Origin: Trichocoleus sp.
GTDB taxonomy: Bacteria > Cyanobacteriota > Cyanobacteriia > Elainellales > Elainellaceae
Length of the DNA: 64,000 bases
Assembly: GCA_036702865.1 (NCBI GenBank)
Contig: DATNQD010000084.1
Location: forward strand, 1-64,000
Direction of reading: 5' to 3'
Position numbers and translations under genes: made by a program. Below are positions 9,332 through 18,968 of the stretch, piece by piece (the first letter of the stretch is position 1; each line of letters starts with the position of its first letter). The notes below the pieces were generated by a model. It was not told the DNA's origin, searched no databases, and worked only from the letters and a program-made list of their open reading frames with translations.

Positions 9332-9634
9332 CTAAACAGGGTCATACAAAAGCGCTTCCTGCTGCTTCACTCTCTTAGAGGACTGCGTTTGAGCCTTCGC
9401 TTCTGAAGACAAATCAATCCAAACTCTATAATGTTGCTCGGAGACAGTAACGATAATTTCACGGCACTGGGCAAAACTACAAGCAAACTTCTGGGCATAC
9501 AATTGCTGCTCTACCTCAAAAGAATGGAGGAGCCTGTAGAGCTTCTTGTGGAAACTCATTCCCTGACAAATATCGCCCTGAAAATAGTAGTTAAATGGAT
9601 GGATAGTGTGTTCGTGAACAATGATCGGTAACAT
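9332..9634 (-). CDS. Conserved-looking cyanobacterial protein of unknown function, 100 aa
   Basis: The product is unrecognised. The 100-residue sequence starts MLPIIVHEHTIHPFNYYF and carries several aromatic and His residues, two Cys in a KFACSFAQCREII segment, and a basic Lys/Arg/Gln-rich tail. It has no signal peptide or membrane helix. The 3' end faces the urt terminator, so it is convergent with urtE, and its start lies downstream of ureE on the same strand, separated by 193 bases. Codon use looks like the neighbours and the frame fills the gap well, which supports a real gene. A link to urea metabolism is only positional. Confidence 0.5.
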   Translation of the reverse strand: MLPIIVHEHTIHPFNYYFQGDICQGMSFHKKLYRLLHSFEVEQQLYAQKFACSFAQCREIIVTVSEQHYRVWIDLSSEAKAQTQSSKRVKQQEALLYDPV

Positions 9635-9730
9635 GAAAGTAGACCTAGCTGTAGAAAATTGGGTGGGAATGGAACTTCACTTTTCTACTGTCTCTGATCT
9701 CCCTGTGATTCACATCAGCATCGTCGCGTA

Positions 9731-9745
9731 ATTCACTGCGTGAAT
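9731..9745. promoter_or_regulatory. Perfect dyad ATTCAC-TGC-GTGAAT between ureE and the 100-aa gene
   Basis: A 6-bp perfect inverted repeat with a 3-base spacer sits about 97 bases upstream of the minus-strand gene at 9332-9634 and just after ureE. It may be an operator or a small hairpin in the ureE 3' region. No T-run follows on either strand. Confidence 0.3.
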
Positions 9746-9827
9746 CTAGCAGAATCAACAAAATGCTGCTTGAGTTCCTGCTAACAAACCTAATTAAGCT
9801 AAGAAACCTAATGAGCATTAATCTATC

Positions 9828-10304
9828 TCAAACTTGATTTAGGTGCTGATGATTATTGTGATGATTACGATCGCCATGTCCGTAAGCACCAGCTTCTGGC
9901 TTAAAAGGGATAACCTCTTCTTGAACCATCAGCCCTAGCTGTTCCAGCATTACCTTTAATATAGGGTCAGGAGAAAGCCGCAGATGGGTTTCTGTGACTT
10001 CTAATGGCACATGACGATTTCCCAGATGATAAGCAGCTTTCAATAAGTCCAGCGGGGTTTTCGCTGTCACTGTCATTACGGGTTCTGGCTTAGCTTCGAT
10101 TAGGACTAAATCTCCTGTTTCAGATTCCAGCACATCTCCATGCTGTAGAACAGTTCCTCTAGCAAGGCGCAAGTATAGTCCCTGTCCATTCTCGGTTTCA
10201 AAATGATGGCGCGATCGAGTTCGTTCTTCGGCAGTCAGTGAAAGACGATGTTGAGCAACTATATTCGAGGGAGTTGGAAGACGACGAATAAAACTTAAGG
10301 TCAT
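9828..10304 (-). CDS. ureE: Urease accessory nickel chaperone UreE
   Basis: UreE is a dimeric metallochaperone that supplies nickel to UreG. The fold starts [24 protein letters not shown], continues with the family block about [18 protein letters not shown], and the nickel-site segment [12 protein letters not shown] carries the conserved His. The C-terminus is His-rich ([16 protein letters not shown]), as in many nickel-binding UreE proteins. I chose the ATG at 10304, preceded by AAAGGAG; a GTG five codons earlier lies within that ribosome site. The gene is on the opposite strand from ureF, ureG and urt, and directly behind the clpC terminator, which leaves almost no room for its own promoter. 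Confidence 0.93.
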   Translation of the reverse strand: MTLSFIRRLPTPSNIVAQHRLSLTAEERTRSRHHFETENGQGLYLRLARGTVLQHGDVLESETGDLVLIEAKPEPVMTVTAKTPLDLLKAAYHLGNRHVPLEVTETHLRLSPDPILKVMLEQLGLMVQEEVIPFKPEAGAYGHGDRNHHNNHQHLNQV

Positions 10305-10330
10305 GTAATCTCCTTTCACGAACTCACATC

Positions 10331-10373
10331 AAAAAGGGTGGTAGCTAGACCTTTTCGATCGAAACTACCACCC
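10331..10373 (-). terminator. Rho-independent terminator after clpC
   Basis: On the minus strand GGGTGGTAG (10373-10365) pairs with CTACCACCC (10344-10336) across a 20-base loop, followed by TTTTT. The stem is a perfect 9 bp and GC-rich. The ureE ATG is only 27 bases beyond the T-run. Confidence 0.85.
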
Positions 10374-10404
10374 GCTAAATCATTTAGTTTTTCACGACGA
10401 ACCG

Positions 10405-12879
10405 TTATTCAACGGCTTGAGGCAGGAGTTCACGCTTCTCGCCTTGGCGAACTTGAACCTGACCTTCTTCATTTACATCGATGATCGCTGTATCACCGTT
10501 CTTGACCCGACCAGAAAGAATTTCTTCTGCCAGCGAGTCTTCCAGGAGACGCATAATCGCTCGACGTAATGGACGTGCACCGTAGCTGGGGTTGTAGCCC
10601 TCCTCGATCAGTCGCTCCATAAAGCGCGGCGTGACTTCGAGAGTGATACCCTGCTCAATCAAACGACCCGTCACCTCCTTGAGTAGGATGCTGGCGATCC
10701 GCTTAATTTCTTCCTTGTTCAACTGACGGAAGACGATGATTTCATCAAGACGGTTGAGGAATTCTGGACGGAAGTACTGCTTCAGTTCTTCGTTGACCAG
10801 CGAGCGAATGCGGTTGTAATTTGCTTCGTCCTGGCTTTCCGAAGTAAAGTCGAAGCCCAATCCACCGCCGCCTTTCTCAATCACCTTAGAACCAATGTTC
10901 GAGGTCATAATCAACAGTGTATTTTTGAAGTCCACTGTACGACCCTTCGCATCCGTCAGGCGACCGTCTTCCAAAATCTGCAGCAGCATATTGAAGACAT
11001 CTGGGTGCGCCTTCTCAATCTCGTCAAACAGAACAACGGTGTAAGGACGACGACGTACTGCTTCAGTTAACTGACCGCCCTCGTTATAACCGACATAACC
11101 CGGAGGCGAGCCAATCAGCTTCGAGACCGTATGCCGCTCCATGTACTCCGACATATCCAGACGGATCATGGCTTCTTCAGAACCAAAGAAGTAGGCAGCT
11201 AGCGTCTTCGCCAATTCAGTCTTACCTACCCCAGTCGGACCGGAGAAGATGAAGCTGGCGATCGGACGGTTCGGATTCTTCAGACCCACGCGGGCACGAC
11301 GAATCGCACGAGAGATTGCCTTGACTGCCTCTTCCTGACCCACCATCCGGGTATGCAGGGTATCTTCCATGTGCAGCAGCTTTTCGGATTCAGATTCCGT
11401 CAGCTTATTCACCGGAACTCCTGTCCAGGAGGCGACAATTTGAGCAATATCCTCTTCGTCTACGACAGGTGAAGCATCTTCGCCATCCGTTGCTTCAGTT
11501 TTCTTGTTCTGAGCAATAGCGCGAATTTGATTCTTGATGTCCATTTCTCGATCGCGCAGTTCACCCGCCCGATCAAAGTCCTGAGAGCGCACCGCATCGT
11601 CCTTCTCTTTCAGAACCTGGCGCAATTCCTTATCAAGCTCCTTCGCTGCCGGGGGCAGTTGAGAGTTGATCAAACGGACGCGAGAGCCTGCTTCGTCAAT
11701 CAAATCGATCGCCTTATCCGGCAAATAGCGATCGGAGATATAACGGTCAGACAGTTTCGCAGCCGCTTCTAACGCCAAGTCAGAAATTTTCAGCTTGTGG
11801 TGCTGCTCATATCGATCGCGCAGACCATGCAGGATCTCAATGGTTTCAATCACGCTTGGTTCACCGACCATCACAGGTTGGAAACGGCGTTCTAGCGCAG
11901 CATCGCGTTCGATGTGTTTGCGATACTCATCCAGCGTAGTTGCACCAATACACTGAAGTTCACCACGTGCCAGTGCTGGTTTCAGGATATTAGCAGCATC
12001 GATCGCACCTTCCGCCGCACCTGCTCCAATCAATGTGTGCACTTCGTCGATGACCAGGATGACATTTCCGGCTTGACGGATCTCATCCATGATTTTCTTG
12101 AGGCGCTCTTCAAACTCACCGCGATATTTGGTTCCAGCAACTAGCAAACCAATATCAAGCGTGACGACGCGCTTATCCTCAAGGATATCGGGGATATCGT
12201 TGTTCGAGATGCGCTGCGCCAAACCCTCTGCGATTGCCGTCTTACCCACACCTGGTTCTCCAATTAACACAGGGTTATTTTTGGTTCGACGACCAAGGAT
12301 CTGAATTACTCGCTCAATTTCTTTTTGACGACCAACCACAGGGTCAAGCTTACCCTCGGCTGCCATCTGGGTCAGATTAGAGCCAAACTCATCCAACGTT
12401 GGGGTCTTGGTACGACCTTGACTTCCTCCGGCAGACACTTCGGCGGTTTCACCCAGCATGCGGATGACCTGAGTGCGGACTTTTGAGAGGTCTACACCCA
12501 AATTCTCCAACACTCTTGCAGCAACGCCTTCGCCTTCGCGGATCAGCCCTAACAGCAGGTGTTCTGTACCGATGTAGTTATGCCCAAGCTGACGAGCCTC
12601 CTCCAAGGAAAGCTCTAAGACCCGCTTGGCACGGGGGGTAAAGGGGATCTCTACCGCAACGAAACCAGAACCCCGACCAATGATTTTTTCAACTTCAATC
12701 CGGGCATCCTTTAGGTTGACACCCATTGATTTCAGCACTTTGGCGGCGACGCCGGTCCCTTCTCCAATCAGACCCAGGAGGATCTGCTCTGTTCCCACAA
12801 AATTGTGTCCCAGGCGACGTGCTTCTTCCTGGGCAAGCATTATCACCTTAATGGCTTTTTCTGTGAAGCGTTCAAACAT
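10405..12879 (-). CDS. clpC: ATP-dependent Clp protease ATP-binding subunit ClpC (Hsp100)
   Basis: ClpC is an AAA+ unfoldase that feeds substrates to ClpP-type peptidases; in cyanobacteria it is abundant and essential and is also tied to protein import and quality control. Two N-terminal Clp repeats cover about residues 1-145. The first AAA+ module has Walker A GEPGVGKT at 207-214; a UVR-like coiled segment ([12 protein letters not shown]) lies in the middle domain; the second AAA+ module has GPTGVGKT and Walker [15 protein letters not shown]. Length of 824 residues matches ClpC rather than ClpB. A strong terminator follows, then ureE. Upstream lies rimI on the same strand, 176 bases away. 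Confidence 0.97.
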   Translation of the reverse strand: MFERFTEKAIKVIMLAQEEARRLGHNFVGTEQILLGLIGEGTGVAAKVLKSMGVNLKDARIEVEKIIGRGSGFVAVEIPFTPRAKRVLELSLEEARQLGHNYIGTEHLLLGLIREGEGVAARVLENLGVDLSKVRTQVIRMLGETAEVSAGGSQGRTKTPTLDEFGSNLTQMAAEGKLDPVVGRQKEIERVIQILGRRTKNNPVLIGEPGVGKTAIAEGLAQRISNNDIPDILEDKRVVTLDIGLLVAGTKYRGEFEERLKKIMDEIRQAGNVILVIDEVHTLIGAGAAEGAIDAANILKPALARGELQCIGATTLDEYRKHIERDAALERRFQPVMVGEPSVIETIEILHGLRDRYEQHHKLKISDLALEAAAKLSDRYISDRYLPDKAIDLIDEAGSRVRLINSQLPPAAKELDKELRQVLKEKDDAVRSQDFDRAGELRDREMDIKNQIRAIAQNKKTEATDGEDASPVVDEEDIAQIVASWTGVPVNKLTESESEKLLHMEDTLHTRMVGQEEAVKAISRAIRRARVGLKNPNRPIASFIFSGPTGVGKTELAKTLAAYFFGSEEAMIRLDMSEYMERHTVSKLIGSPPGYVGYNEGGQLTEAVRRRPYTVVLFDEIEKAHPDVFNMLLQILEDGRLTDAKGRTVDFKNTLLIMTSNIGSKVIEKGGGGLGFDFTSESQDEANYNRIRSLVNEELKQYFRPEFLNRLDEIIVFRQLNKEEIKRIASILLKEVTGRLIEQGITLEVTPRFMERLIEEGYNPSYGARPLRRAIMRLLEDSLAEEILSGRVKNGDTAIIDVNEEGQVQVRQGEKRELLPQAVE

Positions 12880-13055
12880 GGCGTTCCTTTATCACCTGGT
12901 GCGTGCCGGTACGCTGATTTTAGCATAGGAAAATCTCCAAGCTGTCACTGGTAAACAGCAAGCCATGAGTAGAGATCCCCGTATTTGGTCGAGAGATCCT
13001 TGTAAGTTAGCAGCAGTGGGAGAATTCTTAAAGCTCTACCTCTCCGGAGGGATTT

Positions 13056-13676
13056 TTATGAAAAATGGGCTTCCAAGTCAAGAGGGAATATTGAAATAGG
13101 AGAATCCTTATTCCAGGAAAGCCACTCTGGGAGCCGGATCTGAGAGTTCGATCGCTCCAGTCGCTCTTTAAGTTTCTGTCTCCAGTTCTGCATGAATTCT
13201 CGAAATTCCGGCTTCTGAATTCCACTTCGCCATAGGATTAAAGCATCCTCTCCTGTGTCTTGGTAATACCGCTTTCGATGACCAACTTCGGAGAACCCAA
13301 ACTTTTGATAAAGATTAATTGCAGCCACATTGGATACTCTGACTTCCAGCGTTGCCCACTCTAGTCCCCGTTGATCAGCAAAAGACAACATGACATAGAG
13401 CATTAACTGCCCTAATCCCTGTCTCTGATAAGCTGGGTCGACTGCCAGAACAGTAATATGAGCTTCTTCTGCAATTGCCCACAAACAAGCTAACCCAATG
13501 AGAACAGGGGGATAGCCAGGAGTGTTTTGCTGCAAGACCAGGAGATCGCTATTGGGGCTATCAATTTCTCGGCGATAGCCTTCCAGCGACCACAGCCCGC
13601 CCAGGCAGCGTCGATCGAGTTCAACAACTTCTGCCAGCAGGTCAGCGGTTAATGGCTTTAATTCCAGAAAGTTCAC
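13056..13676 (-). CDS. rimI: Ribosomal-protein-alanine N-acetyltransferase RimI-like (GNAT)
   Basis: A GNAT-fold acetyltransferase, most like RimI, which acetylates the N-terminus of ribosomal protein S18. The acetyl-CoA loop reads LAVDPAYQRQGLGQLMLY, followed by the C-terminal LEVRVSNVAAINLYQKFGF motif typical of RimI. I chose the GTG at 13676, which has TAAGG five bases upstream and yields NFLELKPLTADL at the N-terminus; a GTG 16 codons earlier is possible. The C-terminus extends about 35 residues past the core fold. It is divergent from lysA with a short shared promoter region. Confidence 0.8.
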   Translation of the reverse strand: MNFLELKPLTADLLAEVVELDRRCLGGLWSLEGYRREIDSPNSDLLVLQQNTPGYPPVLIGLACLWAIAEEAHITVLAVDPAYQRQGLGQLMLYVMLSFADQRGLEWATLEVRVSNVAAINLYQKFGFSEVGHRKRYYQDTGEDALILWRSGIQKPEFREFMQNWRQKLKERLERSNSQIRLPEWLSWNKDSPISIFPLDLEAHFS

Positions 13677-13800
13677 AGAAGCCTTAGAAATTCCATTTAG
13701 GATGCACAGCCCCCAATTGTACACTGAAGTAATGGATAAGTATTACAGCGCGTCTGCGTACCCAAGTTCAGAACTGCATCGTTAAGGATAGACAACAGGA

Positions 13801-15201
13801 ATGGTTTCAACTCCGACTGCTGGGGTCGTGCGTTCAGGTCAGCAATACCTCACGACTGATATTCCCCCCCACGCCTCGCCCAATCAATACCTAATGCCGC
13901 TCACTGCAAGGGTGAATGAGCAAGATCATCTTGAAATTGGTGGTTGCGACGTTGCTGATCTGGTTCATCGCTTTGGTTCGCCGCTTTATATTTTGGATGA
14001 AGAGACGCTGCGAACAGCATGTCGTCAATATCGGCAATCGTTTCAGCAATACTACCCAGGTGAATCGCTTGTTATTTATGCTTCAAAAGCCTGGAACTGC
14101 CTGGCAGTTTGTGCGATCGTCGCTGCTGAAGGACTGGGAATTGATGTGGTTTCGGGGGGTGAGCTCTACACCGCACTCCAAGCTGGGCTGAAACCTGAAG
14201 TCACTTACTTTCACGGCAACAATAAGTCAGTTGAAGAACTCAAATTGGCGATCGAGAGTGGCTGTACGATCGTTGCTGATAACTGGCATGAGCTTAAAAC
14301 GTTGGTTCAGCTCAACCAGGGCAACAGTTCCCCAGTTCGGATCATGCTTCGTCTGACTCCTGGCATTGAATGTCATACGCATGAGTACATTCGCACCGGA
14401 CATCTCGATAGCAAATTTGGCTTTGACCCTGATCAGTTGGAATCTGTGTTTGCATATGTCAGTCAACAGGCTGAGTTAAACTGTGTAGGGCTTCATGCCC
14501 ATATTGGCTCCCAGATTTTTGAAATTCAACCGCATGAAGACCTAGGAACAGTCATGGTGCAGTGGTTGAGTAAAGCAAGCCAGCATGGTCTATCGATTCA
14601 AGAACTCGATATTGGGGGTGGGTTGGGCATTCGTTACACTGAATCAGATGATCCACCTAGCATTAATGCCTGGGTCAAAGTGGTTTGTGAGAGCGTAGTC
14701 AAAGCTTGTCAGGAGCAAAACCTCGCCCTACCTAAACTAATTGCTGAACCAGGACGATCGTTGATTGGGTCTGCCTGTGTCACCGCTTATACTGTGGGTA
14801 GCCAAAAGGAGATTCCTGGTGTGCGAACCTACGTTACAGTTGATGGCGGTATGTCAGACAATCCACGTCCGATTACCTACCAGTCTGTCTATCGGGCTGT
14901 TGTTGCTAACCGGATGTCTGCTGAAGTGACTGAAACAGTCGCGGTTGCCGGAAAACACTGTGAGTCAGGAGACATTGTGATCAAAGAAGCACAGCTTCCT
15001 CAGACACAAACAGGAGATGTACTGGTAGTAATGGCAACGGGAGCTTACAACTATAGTATGTCGTCCAATTACAATCGCCTTGCCCGTCCTGCTTCTGTTC
15101 TAGTTTCTCAAGGAGAGGCAAGCGTTATTCTCCAGAGAGAAAGCTATGAAGACCTCATTCGGCAAGACCGATTACCAGAGCGGCTAATGCTGCAAGGATG
15201 A
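13801..15201 (+). CDS. lysA: Diaminopimelate decarboxylase LysA
   Basis: LysA converts meso-diaminopimelate to L-lysine with PLP, the last step of lysine synthesis. It belongs to the group IV alanine-racemase-fold decarboxylases. The PLP lysine is K96 in VIYASKAWNC. Other family motifs are LHAHIGSQIF, the phosphate-binding ELDIGGGLGIRY, EPGRSLIG and the active-site Cys-Glu segment KHCESGDI. Length of 466 residues includes an N-terminal extension of about 35 residues common in cyanobacteria. It is followed 116 bases later by cdaA. Confidence 0.96.
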   Translation: MVSTPTAGVVRSGQQYLTTDIPPHASPNQYLMPLTARVNEQDHLEIGGCDVADLVHRFGSPLYILDEETLRTACRQYRQSFQQYYPGESLVIYASKAWNCLAVCAIVAAEGLGIDVVSGGELYTALQAGLKPEVTYFHGNNKSVEELKLAIESGCTIVADNWHELKTLVQLNQGNSSPVRIMLRLTPGIECHTHEYIRTGHLDSKFGFDPDQLESVFAYVSQQAELNCVGLHAHIGSQIFEIQPHEDLGTVMVQWLSKASQHGLSIQELDIGGGLGIRYTESDDPPSINAWVKVVCESVVKACQEQNLALPKLIAEPGRSLIGSACVTAYTVGSQKEIPGVRTYVTVDGGMSDNPRPITYQSVYRAVVANRMSAEVTETVAVAGKHCESGDIVIKEAQLPQTQTGDVLVVMATGAYNYSMSSNYNRLARPASVLVSQGEASVILQRESYEDLIRQDRLPERLMLQG

Positions 15202-15317
15202 GTAGTGAAGGATGAGAAATAAAATTTTTATTTTATGAATGATCTCGTCCTTCTCAGTTCAATGTTCATTGTTGTCGATCGCAGTTCCTTAGCGTAAGTT
15301 CATCCACAATCAATCAG

Positions 15318-16241
15318 ATGGGTTCTTCTTTAAAGCAATGGCTAACACACATTAGCTGGGCTTGGTCCTTGCTGCTGCCTGTCATTGACATCGGATTGGT
15401 TCTGGTGCTGACTTATATGATCCTCGTCATCATTGGGGAGCGGCGTACGCTTTGGATGGTGCGAGGGTTAATTATTCTCATGTTAGCGGCTGCCCTTGGT
15501 AGTGCATTACAGCTAAAGCTACTCAGTTTTGTGCTGGAAAAGCTTGTTATCGGTTCGGCAGTCGCAATGGCTCTAATTCTTCAAGGCGAGTTTCGACGGC
15601 TATTGGAGCAGCTGGGACGGGGCGAATTTTTGCAGCTTCTCCGTCCGGCAAGAGAGGCAATCCCAAAGCCTGACAGCGTTATTGATGAGATTGTGGATGC
15701 AGTCAAGGAGCTGTCCCAAAATCGAACGGGTGCATTGTTGATTCTAGAAACGAATGGTCCGATCGACGAACGGGATTTTTCTGTGCCTGGGGTACGACTG
15801 AATGCAGAAGTCTCAAAAGAGTTAATCCAAACTATCTTTCAGACCACAACCCTACTGCACGATGGAGCAGTTTTAATTCGAGGCTCGCGGGTCATTGCAG
15901 CCGGGGTCATTCTACCTATCTCAGAGCGTACTGCTTCCCGACAACTGGGAACCCGTCATAGAGCAGCAATGGGAATTACAGAGCGAGTCGAAAATTGCGC
16001 TTGTGTCGTTGTATCTGAAGAAACGGGGTCTATTTCACTGGCAGAAAGGGGTATGCTAGACCGACCCTTAACAAGCAGTAAATTGAGGGATTTACTCCGA
16101 CAGAAGTTTTCGCAAACCGTTGACCGTGAAGCGGTTGCCCCTCAATTACGAAGTCTTGGTCGTCAACTGGGGACGCGGATATCTTCCCTCCTTTCACGCC
16201 TATTTCGCTCTTCATCATCGGCTTCTCGGGAGAAAAAATGA
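15318..16241 (+). CDS. cdaA: Diadenylate cyclase CdaA (c-di-AMP synthase)
   Basis: CdaA makes the second messenger c-di-AMP from two ATP. Three membrane helices fill residues about 15-90. The DAC domain carries DGA at 182-184 ([11 protein letters not shown]) and RHRAA at 213-217, the two catalytic/ligand motifs. A Ser/Arg-rich tail of about 35 residues ends the protein. The stop overlaps the uppS start by four bases (ATGA), so the two are translationally coupled. In firmicutes cdaA usually travels with cdaR and glmM; here no CdaR is present and uppS is the partner, which links c-di-AMP to cell-wall lipid-carrier synthesis by position only. Confidence 0.93.
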   Translation: MGSSLKQWLTHISWAWSLLLPVIDIGLVLVLTYMILVIIGERRTLWMVRGLIILMLAAALGSALQLKLLSFVLEKLVIGSAVAMALILQGEFRRLLEQLGRGEFLQLLRPAREAIPKPDSVIDEIVDAVKELSQNRTGALLILETNGPIDERDFSVPGVRLNAEVSKELIQTIFQTTTLLHDGAVLIRGSRVIAAGVILPISERTASRQLGTRHRAAMGITERVENCACVVVSEETGSISLAERGMLDRPLTSSKLRDLLRQKFSQTVDREAVAPQLRSLGRQLGTRISSLLSRLFRSSSSASREKK

Positions 16242-16987
16242 CGGTAAAGCAAACCATCCTGCAAGAGTTACCTGCAGATTTAGACCGCGATCGTCTGCCC
16301 CGGCATGTGGCTGTAATTATGGATGGCAATGGTCGCTGGGCAAAGCAACAAGGATTTCCTCGAATTATGGGGCATCGGCGCGGCGTTGATACGCTTAAAG
16401 ATCTGCTGCGCTGCTGTCGAGATTGGGGCATCAAAGCACTGACTGCCTATGCCTTCTCCACTGAGAATTGGGGACGACCCCTGGAAGAAGTTGATTTCCT
16501 CATGACGCTGTTTGAGCGAGTGTTACGGCGTGAACTGCAGGAAATGATGGAGGAAAATGTCAGAATTCAGTTTGTTGGCAACCTCTCTGCGCTGCCCAAA
16601 TCACTGCAAGTTGAGATTGATCGATCGGTAGCAGCAACTAGAGAGAACCAGGGCATCGATTTTACGGTTGCTACAAACTATGGGGGACGGCAGGAGATTG
16701 TGCAGGCTTGTCGGCAGATTGCGATGCAGGTTCAAAAGGGGTTGCTTCAGCCAGAAGAGATTGATGAATCTCTCTTTGAAAAGCATTTATATACGGTTGG
16801 AATTAGCGATCCAGATCTGCTGATTCGGACAAGCGGCGAAATGCGAATCAGTAATTTTTTGCTGTGGCAGGTCGCTTATGCTGAGCTGTACGTGACTGAC
16901 ACGCTCTGGCCCGACTTCGATCGCAAAGCGTTTCATCATGCCTTGATTGCTTACCAGCGGCGAGAACGACGGTTTGGTAAGGTTTGA
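16238..16987 (+). CDS. uppS: Isoprenyl transferase (undecaprenyl diphosphate synthase)
   Basis: A cis-prenyltransferase that extends farnesyl diphosphate with isopentenyl units to make the lipid carrier for peptidoglycan and other envelope polymers. The diagnostic block [15 protein letters not shown] has the catalytic Asp at residue 29. Further motifs are [13 protein letters not shown] and the C-terminal [18 protein letters not shown]. Length of 249 residues is typical. It overlaps cdaA by four bases and converges with the DUF3143 gene, only 20 bases apart. Confidence 0.95.
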   Translation: MTVKQTILQELPADLDRDRLPRHVAVIMDGNGRWAKQQGFPRIMGHRRGVDTLKDLLRCCRDWGIKALTAYAFSTENWGRPLEEVDFLMTLFERVLRRELQEMMEENVRIQFVGNLSALPKSLQVEIDRSVAATRENQGIDFTVATNYGGRQEIVQACRQIAMQVQKGLLQPEEIDESLFEKHLYTVGISDPDLLIRTSGEMRISNFLLWQVAYAELYVTDTLWPDFDRKAFHHALIAYQRRERRFGKV

Positions 16988-17007
16988 GGATTGGGAATCA
17001 GCAATTG

Positions 17008-17280
17008 CTAAGGTCCAGCAAAAATGGCTTCATCTAAGTCTTGACGACTGAGGGAGTATTTAAAGGAGCGTTGAATGTCGCGTCCTCCCTCTCCAACTCC
17101 CAAATATCGAACTGAGAGCGAATCGACTTCCATCCAGATCTCGGCTTTCCAACTTGGCTGCTCCATGTGCCAGCAGTGGACATCGCTTTCATCTTGGCGA
17201 CAGCCTTTGAAGCGTAGCCATGCTTCGATATCAGGAAGGGAGTGGTTATAAAGCGGGGTATCAGCCGAAGGAAGTGCCAT
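17008..17280 (-). CDS. DUF3143 family protein
   Basis: A small cyanobacterial protein of unknown function. The core reads PSADTPLYNHSLPDIEAWLRFKGC, then a segment HCWHMEQPSWKAEIWMEVDSL and the C-terminal QRSFKYSLSRQDLDEAIF. I chose the ATG at 17280, which matches the family start MALPSADTP; alternatives at 17340 (one base after the upstream stop) and 17316 would add N-terminal residues. It lies directly behind a J-domain gene on the same strand and is likely co-transcribed. DUF3143 next to a J-domain protein suggests, but does not show, a shared role. Confidence 0.78.
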   Translation of the reverse strand: MALPSADTPLYNHSLPDIEAWLRFKGCRQDESDVHCWHMEQPSWKAEIWMEVDSLSVRYLGVGEGGRDIQRSFKYSLSRQDLDEAIFAGP

Positions 17281-17341
17281 TGCGATCAGCTTCTGTAAAT
17301 AAACGTTAAGACTCATCTTGATCTTAACTGGCTGCGCCATC

Positions 17342-17884
17342 TTACGGAAGCAAGACGCGATAGATGGTAATCCATTCCCAAACGAGATGAATTCCTCGTT
17401 GCCCCACAAAACCGATCGGAGGCTCAAGAATCTGGAAAGCAGACTCACCGCGAGTATAGCCCACGGCAATCACAAGCAGCAGGCAGCCGACAAAGGTCAG
17501 GGTGAGGATAAATAGCGCAAAAAGTTCTCCGGCAGAGAGGGGACGATCGGTGGGATCGAGATAGGCCGAGGAGCGATAGGTGCGGACTTCGGAAACAGGA
17601 CGATCGAGATCAGTGCGGCGTTGAATCACTGAGAAGCGGGAGTAGCCAATCTTCAGATCATAGGCAACTCGCCTTTCTGGGTTACTGAGCGTAGCGTATG
17701 CCTCGTTTAACTGCTGAAATTTCCCGATGGCGATCGAGGCAGGCAAGTCTGTCGTGTCAGGGTGGTATTGCTTGCTCAACTCACGATAGGATTGCCGAAT
17801 TTGTTGAGCAGAGGCAGATGGATGCAGCCTCAGCAGATCATAGTAAGTTGCGGCTGCTTTTTCCTCTGAAACTGTCTCTGTCAT
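17342..17884 (-). CDS. J-domain protein with a C-terminal membrane helix
   Basis: An Hsp40-type co-chaperone. The J domain spans about residues 13-77 with YYDLLRLHPSASAQQIRQSY and the essential HPD at 41-43. There is no Gly/Phe region or zinc-finger domain, so it is a type III protein. A single membrane helix lies at about 121-143 (FALFILTLTFVGCLLLVIAVGY), followed by a tail of about 35 residues. It is therefore probably a membrane-tethered recruiter of DnaK. The ATG gives the J domain a normal short lead. The DUF3143 gene follows within about 60 bases. Confidence 0.88.
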   Translation of the reverse strand: MTETVSEEKAAATYYDLLRLHPSASAQQIRQSYRELSKQYHPDTTDLPASIAIGKFQQLNEAYATLSNPERRVAYDLKIGYSRFSVIQRRTDLDRPVSEVRTYRSSAYLDPTDRPLSAGELFALFILTLTFVGCLLLVIAVGYTRGESAFQILEPPIGFVGQRGIHLVWEWITIYRVLLP

Positions 17885-18042
17885 TGGCTGATCCCTGTAT
17901 TGCAGAGCAGTCTGGCAATATTGGCTCCTAGCTCACTATTTTAAAGGAACTTTGAAGGGAGGCTTGTCGATCAGCTATCTAAAACCATAATCGTTACGAT
18001 TGCAGATCCCCACAACATCCTTAAACTTAGAGCGTCAAATCA

Positions 18043-18930
18043 TTACGCTGGTTGAAAATCTGCCAGACGGGTCAGCCGAATCTGTGCCAGGGTAAACACA
18101 ACTGGAATAATGCGACCATAGTTCGTCGCAATCGATCGCCAGCCCAGATCCGCAAAGAACCAGACCCACAACGCCGGACCTACTAATGCAAACACACTCC
18201 GCACTGCGCCATAGCGGGCAGCATTGATTGCCATTCCTCTGGAAGCAGTTTGTAGAGCAACTCGGCTTTGAATCTGGGCTGCAATCACCGTTCCACTTTG
18301 AACAATCGCTTCTTTTGCCACTTGATAGGTTGCTGCATGAATCGCAAATTGCCTTGCAATCAACTGGAGTAGCCAGGGGCGAACCACAGAATGAATCGCA
18401 ATTGCACCGCCCCCTTTTAAGAGCAAGCCAACCGGATCAGTTTGAGGCGATCGAGGTAAATGGGCAGCCAGTTGGGAGTCTGTTACTGCTTGCTGAATTC
18501 TACCGCTTAAAACTCGGCGTTCTGAGGCTGAAAGCCTTTCCCAAGCACGGTTTAGCAGGTAAAGAAAGATTTCAGCTTCCAGATCTTCAGCTGTCAAATC
18601 TTGAGTGTAAGGAATCTTCAGATAACGACAGACTCGGACTAGAATTTGCCGATAGCTGATATCTGCGGATCGACCGCGCAAGACCGTAATACCATCTGCT
18701 GCCAAAAATCGAAATCTTTCCTCGATCGCCTCAATTTGATCCCAGCGATCTTGGCTTTGAACTTCGATCGGTTCAGGCGTGTAAACGTAATCCAGCGGGT
18801 TAAACTTACGACGGAACAGAATCTCTGTGAGGACTTGTAGCTCTTCATGGGTTGCCAGTTCTAAGGCAATTCTTAATTCGTCCAACGTCTCAACCCCCCG
18901 CTGCAAATTGCGTTGACAGCATTTCACCAT
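18043..18930 (-). CDS. YaaW/UPF0174-like protein
   Basis: The N-terminal half has the pattern of the YaaW family: LDELRIALELATHEELQVLTEIL, then a block about YRQILVRVCRYLKIPY. The C-terminal half is Ala-rich with a hydrophobic stretch FALVGPALWVWFFADLGWRSIA that could be a membrane helix. Function is unknown; E. coli YaaW is uncharacterised. The start is uncertain because the first 12 residues have no family likeness and a GTG at codon 13 could serve. It is divergent from the oxidoreductase gene at 18969 with only 38 bases between starts, so their promoters overlap each other's 5' ends. Confidence 0.65.
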   Translation of the reverse strand: MVKCCQRNLQRGVETLDELRIALELATHEELQVLTEILFRRKFNPLDYVYTPEPIEVQSQDRWDQIEAIEERFRFLAADGITVLRGRSADISYRQILVRVCRYLKIPYTQDLTAEDLEAEIFLYLLNRAWERLSASERRVLSGRIQQAVTDSQLAAHLPRSPQTDPVGLLLKGGGAIAIHSVVRPWLLQLIARQFAIHAATYQVAKEAIVQSGTVIAAQIQSRVALQTASRGMAINAARYGAVRSVFALVGPALWVWFFADLGWRSIATNYGRIIPVVFTLAQIRLTRLADFQPA

Positions 18931-18968
18931 ATTCTACTCAAGATAGAGGAATTCAGCATAAGGGAACT

